Below, piece after piece: positions 1 to 5,343 of a DNA stretch of 6,866 nt (its first letter is position 1; each line of letters opens with the position of its first letter). The stretch covers positions 1 to 6,866 of the forward strand of contig DSAU01000581.1 in the NCBI GenBank assembly GCA_011046315.1. Reading direction: 5' to 3'. The translations under genes and the position numbers were made by a program. The stretch comes from a bacterium. Lineage in GTDB: Bacteria; Zhuqueibacterota; Zhuqueibacteria; Thermofontimicrobiales; Thermofontimicrobiaceae. The notes under the pieces were generated by a model, which ran no database searches, was not told the DNA's origin, and worked only from the letters and a program-made list of their open reading frames with translations.

Positions 1-73
1 TGGGTTTTTCTTTCTGGCAGTAAAACAGCAATAACAACAACATCAGCAAACAAAGGAAAATTTTAGATCGCAT
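1..73 (-). CDS. N-terminus of a leftward exported protein, possibly a lipoprotein (partial)
   Basis: Only the first 24 codons are inside the window; the gene continues past the left edge. Read on the minus strand from an ATG at 73, the peptide has a short basic start (R2, K4), then a very hydrophobic Leu-rich stretch at about residues 5-18, then Cys19 followed by a charged QKEKP segment. This is the shape of an export signal. Cys19 sits where a lipidated Cys would be, but the residues before it (L-F-Y) do not match the usual small residue at -1, so a true lipobox is uncertain. The start is well supported: TGAGGTGA, strongly complementary to the 16S anti-Shine-Dalgarno, lies a few bases upstream. 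It is divergent from the beta-propeller gene, with about 675 bases between. The mature protein is out of view, so no function can be given. Confidence 0.7.
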   Translation of the reverse strand, partial: MRSKIFLCLLMLLLLLFYCQKEKP

Positions 74-77
74 AATA

Positions 78-85
78 TCACCTCA
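78..85 (-). promoter_or_regulatory. Strong ribosome binding site of the leftward gene
   Basis: On the minus strand this reads TGAGGTGA, four bases before the ATG at 73. It is the best Shine-Dalgarno match in the window and much stronger than anything upstream of the two large rightward genes. It is the main support for treating the short leftward reading frame at the edge as a real gene. Confidence 0.7.
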
Positions 86-106
86 ATTTTTGGTTTAAAT
101 TTGCTG

Positions 107-125
107 AAATGAATCCAATTCATTT
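107..125. promoter_or_regulatory. 8-bp inverted repeat, candidate operator of the leftward gene
   Basis: The arms AAATGAAT and ATTCATTT are perfect inverted repeats separated by three bases (CCA). The dyad lies 34-52 bases upstream of the leftward start codon, a usual place for a repressor site or for a structure in the leader. The spacing and symmetry fit a dimeric DNA-binding protein, but the arms are AT-rich and could arise by chance. The regulator is unknown. Confidence 0.3.
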
Positions 126-307
126 AATCACTTAAAAGAAACTTGGGTTTCATCGGGCATCACCCTCATAAATCGTAATTTTTTTCTTTGCAGGGCGACA
201 AGTGCACTGCCTCTTTATTCCAAAACTACGACTGGTTAACTCTGGTGCTAATAAAAAAAATCAACACAGTCTTCATAATATTAGTCGCTTTAGACATCAA
301 AATTCCA

Positions 308-331
308 TAAATTTTTTTAATAAAAAATTTA
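308..331. repeat. All-AT perfect inverted repeat (10-bp arms, 4-base loop)
   Basis: The arms TAAATTTTTT (308-317) and AAAAAATTTA (322-331) pair perfectly around a TAAT loop. The stem has no G or C, so it is unlikely to be an intrinsic terminator. An AT tract of this kind could be a bent or easily melted segment, or simply a product of the local base composition. Confidence 0.3.
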
Positions 332-488
332 AAATAAGTTGTTGATTAAATGATGATATTTCAATTTTCCTTTTCTGAAGGCAAATGCATGCAAAAACAA
401 AAGTTCCGAAAAGTAATTCCACAGTAGAAATTAACCCAACCGGCAGTGAACGAATTTATCGGTCTGCTTTGCCTGCTGCTAATAATAA

Positions 489-516
489 ATTATTAAAAAA
501 TAAAAAACAAAGTCAA
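489..516 (-). promoter_or_regulatory. Leftward sigma70-like promoter candidate
   Basis: On the minus strand TTGACT (511-516) matches the -35 consensus at five of six positions. AATAAT (489-494), 16 bases downstream, matches the -10 consensus at five of six. Transcription would start near 482 and run towards the leftward gene, giving a leader of about 400 bases, or it could make a separate small RNA. The region is AT-rich, so matches to the -10 box are common; the good -35 box makes this one stand out. Confidence 0.3.
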
Positions 517-646
517 GCCTTTTTGTGATTATTTTGTAAAACATCGGTTATTGGTGGAATTGTAAACTGATGCCACCATTTTATTTATAAAAATGTTAGA
601 AACAGCTAACCTACGCATCATTTTTAAAATTCCAGAATGAACAATT

Positions 647-660
647 TGGCGATATCGCCA
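647..660. promoter_or_regulatory. 14-bp perfect palindrome, candidate operator
   Basis: TGGCGATATCGCCA reads the same on both strands and is an island of G and C in AT-rich DNA. It ends eight bases before the -35 box of the promoter candidate at 669-697, so its centre would lie about 50 bases upstream of the predicted transcription start. This position suits an activator or repressor dimer. The regulator cannot be named from the sequence. Confidence 0.4.
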
Positions 661-668
661 TAAATCGG

Positions 669-697
669 TTGATTATTTGGCTGAAAAAATGTATCTT
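669..697 (+). promoter_or_regulatory. Rightward sigma70-like promoter candidate for the beta-propeller gene
   Basis: TTGATT (669-674) and TATCTT (692-697) are separated by the ideal 17 bases, and each matches four of six consensus positions. The predicted start near 704 would give a leader of about 45 bases before the ATG at 749. No good Bacteroidota-type TTG/TAnnTTTG pair at the expected spacing was seen, so a standard housekeeping promoter is the better guess. Confidence 0.35.
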
Positions 698-734
698 TAG
701 GTAAATTTAATAATCCTCCAACAGGACTTCAATT

Positions 735-740
735 AAAGGA
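735..740 (+). promoter_or_regulatory. Ribosome binding site deciding the start at 749
   Basis: AAAGGA ends eight bases before the ATG at 749, a normal spacing. Another ATG lies directly after it at 741, but that frame ends after three codons in an ATGA overlap with the ATG at 749, and its spacing is zero. The 749 start is therefore preferred. Confidence 0.5.
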
Positions 741-748
741 ATGTATCA

Positions 749-1660
749 ATGAGACCAGCGAAATTCACTCTGTTCATTCTTATTATTTTTTCTTCGTTGA
801 TTTTGGCGCAACCGCCAACGTTAAAGCTGGCGACTTATCTCTACCAATTTCTGGAAGGCGAAATCGACGGCGCTCGGTTAAAAAAGGTGTCCGGTATTGC
901 AACTGACCTGTCGGGCTTTTTATATCTGGCAGATACGGGCAACAATCGGATATTGAAAATCACACCAGAAGGAACATCAGTAAAAACTATCGGCGGCTTT
1001 GGCTGGGAAAAGGAACAATTTTATACACCGCTGGACATTTGCACCGGTTCGGCGCTGGATGTTTTTGTCGCCGACTACGAAAATCATCGTATCCAGCGTT
1101 ACGATAAAGATTTAAACTACATTTCATCATTGTATTCTGATGAAAACTTGGAAGTAACGTTTCGATTCGGCTATCCGCGCAGCATTGGTTTGTCTATTCA
1201 CGGCGACCTGTTCATTGTTGACGGAGAGAATAACCGGGTGCTCAAGTTCAACGCTTCTGGTGACCCGGAAATATCGTTCGGGGATTATCGCGACGGCAGC
1301 GGAAGGTTGCTGGAACCGGTGCAATTGGCAATCGCTCCCAAAGATAAAATCTACGTCAGTGATCGCCGGACGCATAAAATTTTTGCCTTTGATTACTTTG
1401 GAAATTTTCTGTTCGATTTTGGTTCAACATTATTAAAAGAACCGCTGGGAATTTGTTTCAGCAGCGAGGGCAGGCTATTGGTCGCTGACGCCTCGGCTAA
1501 ACAGATCGTTGTTTTTGATTCGCTGGGTGAATTTATTTTCAAATGGTCGATGATCACACCCCAATTGGGTGAATTTAAAAATCCGGTCGATGTCGCCGTA
1601 CATCAACAGCGGGTTTTCGTGGTCGATAATGACCGCATTCTTGTTTTTGAATTAAAATAG
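749..1660 (+). CDS. Secreted six-bladed NHL-repeat beta-propeller protein
   Basis: A 303-residue exported protein built almost entirely of NHL repeats. Residues 1-20 form a classic signal peptide (basic R2/K5, hydrophobic core, likely cut after LILA before Q21). The blade motif, hydrophobic strand then D-x-x-x-x-[RK]-[IV]-x-x-[FYI], appears six times, at about residues 58-72, 104-118, 153-167, 201-215, 243-257 and 289-301. The first three are the best (ADTGNNRILKI, ADYENHRIQRY, VDGENNRVLKF); the last is shortened. Six blades make one complete propeller, so the protein appears whole. NHL propellers generally act as binding platforms, some as enzymes; no catalytic residues could be identified, so a periplasmic or surface binding role is the inference. 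It is the first of three rightward envelope genes, 184 bases before the large barrel gene. It could be a partner of that barrel, but only the gene order supports this. Confidence 0.9.
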   Translation: MRPAKFTLFILIIFSSLILAQPPTLKLATYLYQFLEGEIDGARLKKVSGIATDLSGFLYLADTGNNRILKITPEGTSVKTIGGFGWEKEQFYTPLDICTGSALDVFVADYENHRIQRYDKDLNYISSLYSDENLEVTFRFGYPRSIGLSIHGDLFIVDGENNRVLKFNASGDPEISFGDYRDGSGRLLEPVQLAIAPKDKIYVSDRRTHKIFAFDYFGNFLFDFGSTLLKEPLGICFSSEGRLLVADASAKQIVVFDSLGEFIFKWSMITPQLGEFKNPVDVAVHQQRVFVVDNDRILVFELK

Positions 1661-1694
1661 CCAAAGCCGGATGGGTGCTGCTCTTATTTAGACG

Positions 1695-1733
1695 TTTAAA
1701 GCTGTTGCTATTGATTGTTAATTTTTAAAGCTG
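1695..1733 (+). repeat. Pair of 10-bp direct repeats TTTAAAGCTG
   Basis: Identical copies of TTTAAAGCTG lie at 1695-1704 and 1724-1733, 29 bases apart, in the gap between the propeller gene and the large barrel gene. The second copy falls in the spacer of the promoter candidate at 1715-1743 and the first sits just upstream of its -35 box, an arrangement that could bind a regulator. Two short copies may also be coincidence. Confidence 0.35.
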
Positions 1734-1743
1734 AACATTTAAT
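1715..1743 (+). promoter_or_regulatory. Possible internal promoter for the large barrel gene
   Basis: TTGTTA (1715-1720) and TTTAAT (1738-1743) are 17 bases apart and match the sigma70 boxes at four and five of six positions. The predicted start near 1750 would leave a leader of about 95 bases before the ATG at 1845. No hairpin terminator was found after the propeller gene, so read-through from upstream is equally possible. Confidence 0.25.
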
Positions 1744-1844
1744 TCTCAGCCCTTCACTGCAAGACAAATTTGATCCAGGATTGGCGTTCAATTACTCATC
1801 CGCCGATCTGGTCCGGGTTCGATCTTGTTAAATGACAGCGGTCT

Positions 1845-4800
1845 ATGAAAAAACACTTTTGGACAATTTTTCTTCTGCTGTGTTTTCACGGTTGGGTTCA
1901 GGCTCAATTTCAGCAGCGCTTCAGTTTGTTCGAGCGAAATCTCGAGATCGAAGCGGATACCACCCAATTCGAATATCTGTTGCCAGACTCATTCGTCATT
2001 GCCAACAGCGAAATTATTCAAATCGATTCCACACAATTGCAGCCGGTTTCGGATTATGGCATCGATTATATCACCGGTCGTTTGCGTTTCGTGGAAAAAC
2101 TTCGCCACGGGACCGTTGTCAGTATCTATTATCAATTTCTCCCATTTTCGATCAACAATCAATATTACCACCGCAGATTGCAACATTATCAAATCGGTGA
2201 CAGCGGCGCAGCTACGATTCCTGCCGCCGAAATTGCCGCCTCAAAATCGCCGCCGGCGTCATCCACGTTGAGACAAAACGGCAGCATCTTCCGCGGTATC
2301 TCGTTTGGTGTCAATCAGGGCATGAAGCTCGAATCCGGCTTGAGAATGCAAATTTCCGGAAAAATCGCGGATAAAGTTGAAGTGATCGCTGCCTTGACTG
2401 ATCAAAACACACCGATTCAGCCGGAGGGCAATACCCAATCGCTGCAGGAAATCGATAAGGTGTTTGTGCAAATTAAGAGCGAATACGCCCAGGCGACGCT
2501 CGGGGATTATTATTTTGAACTCCCGGGAACCGAATTCAGTCCCTATCAGCGCAAGCTTCAGGGCGTGATGGGAAATGCGGAATTTGGTAACACCCAATTG
2601 ACATTGTCCGGCGCGGTCTCCAAAGGTAAATTTAATACCAACCAATTTATGGGACAGGAAGGCAACCAGGGTCCGTATCAATTGCGCGGTGATCGCGGGC
2701 AAATCGATATTATTGTTCTTGCCGGAACCGAAAAAGTTTGGATCGACGGCAATTTGATGACTCGTGGCGAAAACAATGATTATGTTATCGAATATAGCAA
2801 CGGACAAATCAGCTTCACGCGACAACGATTAATCACGGCTGATTCCAGAATTACTGTGGATTTCCAATATTCCGACCAAAAGTATCAACGCAGCCTTTAC
2901 AGCGCCGATTTAAAAACATCAGCTATCGATGAAAAACTCCGGTTGAATCTGCGCTTACTGCGCGAATCTGACAACAAAGACAATCCGCTCGATTTTATTT
3001 TAAGCGACCAGAACCGAAAAATTCTGGCGCGCGCCGGCGATAATCCGGATTCAGCCGTGGTCTCAGGCGTCAACTTTGTTGGTTCGCAAAAGGGACAATA
3101 TGTGGCTGTGGATTCCGCCGGCGTTCAATTCTACCGTTATGTTGGTGTGGGCGCTGGTGATTACAATGTCTCGTTCAGCTATGTCGGCGCTGGCAACGGT
3201 GACTACAAACTGATCGGGTATAATCACTACCGCTTTGTCGGATCAGATAAAGGCAGCTACAATCCGGTAGTTATGCTCACGCCGGCGCAGCGACATGACC
3301 TGGTTGACGTTAACCTGACGCTAACGCCCATTACCGGTTTTTCACTCTCATCAGAGATTGCCATGAGCCGGTTTGATCGCAACCTTTACTCAACTATCGA
3401 CGATGATGACAATTCAGGAATCGCCGCCACCGGAGGCTTTCGCTTTCAACCGAATCGTCTCAGGCTGTTCGGACAAGACTTTGGCAAAATGATGTTAAAC
3501 GGCAGATATCGACGGGTGCAACATCGGTTCAATTACATCAGCCGAGCCGAAGAAGTGGAAAAAAATCGCAAATGGGACATTTCAGCAGGCTTTTCGCCTG
3601 AGGAAGAGATCATCGAACTCAACGCTGAGCATGCACCGATTGACGGCGTACGTCTTTTTGCTGATTGGGGGAAAAACCAAAAAGCCGATGCATTTCACTC
3701 CAAACGTTGGCAGGCTGGATCCGATCTCAATTTTAAAAAATTTCCCCGCATTAACTACCAAATCGAATCAATCCGCACCGCGGACCAGAATTCGGGTCGA
3801 AGCAGTTGGTGGAATCGGCAGAATGGTACCACTGACTATCAATTCTGGAAAATTACACCGTCATTGAATTATATGGCGGAACAGAAGCAGGAAAGTTTTT
3901 CCGACACGCTGCAATTGGGCTTTCGCTATCGGGAAATTTCACCGAAAATTTCGCTTGCCAATTGGCGACAGATGACCATGACGCTGGGATATTCCAATCG
4001 CCGGCAGGATAAATGGGAGGCGACCGGTTTCCAACCTGAATCTGAAGCAACAACCCAATCTCTCGGGTGGCAGTTGAATAACTGGAAAAATCTTTCACTG
4101 GCGTTGAATTACACCCACCGCGAACGCAGCTATGCAGATTCGCTGCAGCCAGCGAAAATGACGGATTTGGCGGATTTTCGAATGGACTATTCAGCGTTAA
4201 AACGCGCCTTCGCCGCCAATTGGCGCTACCAAATCTCAAACACCCAGCTTGCCAAACAGGAGCGGATTTATATCAAAGTTGAGCGGGGACAGGGAAACTA
4301 CCGCTATGACGAAACATTGAATGAATATATCCCTGACAGCATGACCGGCGATTACATTTTGCGGATTCGGGCGACCGATGACTTTGTACCGGTGGCGGAA
4401 TTGCGAGCCAGCGCGACCATAAAAATTCAACCCGAGCGTTGGCGTGGTCCGGAACATCAACTCGCCAGAGCCAGCCGCTGGAAAAGATGGCTAACATCGA
4501 TCTCATCGGAAACCTTTTTACTGCTCGAGGAAAAGACAAATGATGAGAACACCTGGGCAATTTACCGGTTGGAGCTATCCCGGTTTCAACAGGAAGCCAC
4601 TACGATTTACGGCACAAAAAATCTGCGCCAGGACATCTATTGGAACCGTCGCCACCCTAAATTTTCGGTGCGGCTACGCTACAACTTAAAAAACAGCCTG
4701 AACAATCAATATCTCGAAGGTGGCCAAAACTTCAACCTGCTGGAAAAATCGATACGAATCCAGGCGGTAATGTCAAAAAAAATAAGCTCTCAACTGGAGC

Positions 4801-5258
4801 TAAACCAGCGGCGTGAGGAAAAATTGTACCGCATCGCCGGGCGCAGCGATAAAGACATTCTCTCCGAGGAAATCAGCTTGGACCTGTCTTATCGACCGCA
4901 ACAACGATTTGAGTTAGCGAGCAATATAAAGTGGGCACATGCTAAAAACCAGTCAGTTTATCCGGTCGAAGTGGATTACATAGCGCTCGCGCCCAGAGTC
5001 AACTACGCATTTCGTAACCGGGGCAGGTTACGCGCCGAATTGGAATTAAACAATGTACGCGTCAATCCTGAAAAAGCAATCGTGCCCTATGAGATGGTTT
5101 CCGGTTATCATGGCGGCGTCAACCTGCGCTGGCTGGCATCTTTCGATTATAATGTTTCGCAACACATCCGCGCTTCGGTCAGTTGGAATGGTCGCTATGA
5201 GGAATATCTCGACAAAGCCATCTACACGGTGCGCGCCGAGATGCGGGCGTTCTTTTGA
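1845..5258 (+). CDS. Large outer-membrane beta-barrel protein with SprA-like N-terminal module
   Basis: A complete 1137-residue exported protein. Residues 1-20 are a signal peptide (KK start, hydrophobic core, cut after VQA). Residues 42-100 form an Ig-like unit (VIANSEIIQID ... DYGIDYITGRLRF) that recurs at about 289-343 (VLAGTEKVWID ... DYVIEYSNGQISF). Between them, about 143-280, lies the most conserved-looking part: FRGISFGVNQG, then an amphipathic SGKIADKVEV strand, TDQNTPIQPEGNTQ, and GDYYFELPGTEF. From memory this resembles the opening region of SprA, the type 9 secretion translocon, and related FCB proteins, though SprA itself is about twice as long. Residues 411-472 carry four [FY]VGxxxGxY repeats, and a looser copy sits in 809-850. 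From about 490 onward alternating polar/hydrophobic strands rich in Tyr, Trp, Arg and Asn indicate a barrel, ending in Phe (MRAFF) as outer-membrane proteins often do. No clear Shine-Dalgarno precedes the start. The family match is from memory; transport or secretion is a guess. Confidence 0.8.
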   Translation: MKKHFWTIFLLLCFHGWVQAQFQQRFSLFERNLEIEADTTQFEYLLPDSFVIANSEIIQIDSTQLQPVSDYGIDYITGRLRFVEKLRHGTVVSIYYQFLPFSINNQYYHRRLQHYQIGDSGAATIPAAEIAASKSPPASSTLRQNGSIFRGISFGVNQGMKLESGLRMQISGKIADKVEVIAALTDQNTPIQPEGNTQSLQEIDKVFVQIKSEYAQATLGDYYFELPGTEFSPYQRKLQGVMGNAEFGNTQLTLSGAVSKGKFNTNQFMGQEGNQGPYQLRGDRGQIDIIVLAGTEKVWIDGNLMTRGENNDYVIEYSNGQISFTRQRLITADSRITVDFQYSDQKYQRSLYSADLKTSAIDEKLRLNLRLLRESDNKDNPLDFILSDQNRKILARAGDNPDSAVVSGVNFVGSQKGQYVAVDSAGVQFYRYVGVGAGDYNVSFSYVGAGNGDYKLIGYNHYRFVGSDKGSYNPVVMLTPAQRHDLVDVNLTLTPITGFSLSSEIAMSRFDRNLYSTIDDDDNSGIAATGGFRFQPNRLRLFGQDFGKMMLNGRYRRVQHRFNYISRAEEVEKNRKWDISAGFSPEEEIIELNAEHAPIDGVRLFADWGKNQKADAFHSKRWQAGSDLNFKKFPRINYQIESIRTADQNSGRSSWWNRQNGTTDYQFWKITPSLNYMAEQKQESFSDTLQLGFRYREISPKISLANWRQMTMTLGYSNRRQDKWEATGFQPESEATTQSLGWQLNNWKNLSLALNYTHRERSYADSLQPAKMTDLADFRMDYSALKRAFAANWRYQISNTQLAKQERIYIKVERGQGNYRYDETLNEYIPDSMTGDYILRIRATDDFVPVAELRASATIKIQPERWRGPEHQLARASRWKRWLTSISSETFLLLEEKTNDENTWAIYRLELSRFQQEATTIYGTKNLRQDIYWNRRHPKFSVRLRYNLKNSLNNQYLEGGQNFNLLEKSIRIQAVMSKKISSQLELNQRREEKLYRIAGRSDKDILSEEISLDLSYRPQQRFELASNIKWAHAKNQSVYPVEVDYIALAPRVNYAFRNRGRLRAELELNNVRVNPEKAIVPYEMVSGYHGGVNLRWLASFDYNVSQHIRASVSWNGRYEEYLDKAIYTVRAEMRAFF

Positions 5259-5343
5259 TCCACTGAAAATTAAAGTCGAGTCTTGAAAAATGTTCATCAG
5301 GGTGCAACAAATCAGATTTGAACAATTATACGGCGTATTTGCG

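Larger units (their letters stand above)
74..748. other. AT-rich divergent intergenic region without a convincing gene
   Basis: This stretch separates the leftward signal-peptide gene from the rightward beta-propeller gene. It is visibly much richer in A and T than the flanking genes, with many A and T runs, and no long reading frame crosses it. No tRNA-like or rRNA-like segment was seen. It does hold several possible control elements, listed separately: an inverted repeat at 107-125, an AT hairpin at 308-331, a leftward promoter-like pair at 489-516, a perfect palindrome at 647-660 and a rightward promoter-like pair at 669-697. The longest rightward small ORF (385-528, 47 codons, basic and hydrophilic product) has a GAAGG only three bases from its ATG, too close for a normal ribosome site, and is not called as a gene. 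At this length the region could also hide a small RNA or a long leader for the leftward gene. Confidence 0.6.

Noticed and set aside
226..297. 23-codon leftward ORF with a hydrophobic centre
   Set aside because: Too short, no good ribosome binding site, and ORFs of this size are expected by chance.
552..582. TGGTGG/CCACCA stem followed by a T-rich run, as a terminator
   Set aside because: The stem is six base pairs with a 14-base loop and the T-run is interrupted; no rightward gene ends before it.
1..748. CRISPR array, insertion sequence or attachment site
   Set aside because: No regularly spaced repeats, transposase fragments or paired terminal repeats were seen.
741..752. Three-codon leader peptide overlapping the propeller start codon
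   Set aside because: The ribosome site lies directly against its ATG, so initiation at 749 is much more likely.
1801..1832. tRNA T-loop-like GGTTCGATC
   Set aside because: The bases on either side do not pair to form a T stem, and no acceptor or anticodon arm could be found.
2259..2825. 188-codon leftward frame inside the large barrel gene
   Set aside because: It is antisense to the most conserved-looking part of a clear coding region and its product shows no recognisable protein features.
5290..5343. Upstream in-frame ATG for the Omp85 gene
   Set aside because: It would place an 18-residue extension before an otherwise ideal signal peptide. It remains possible because neither start has a strong ribosome site.
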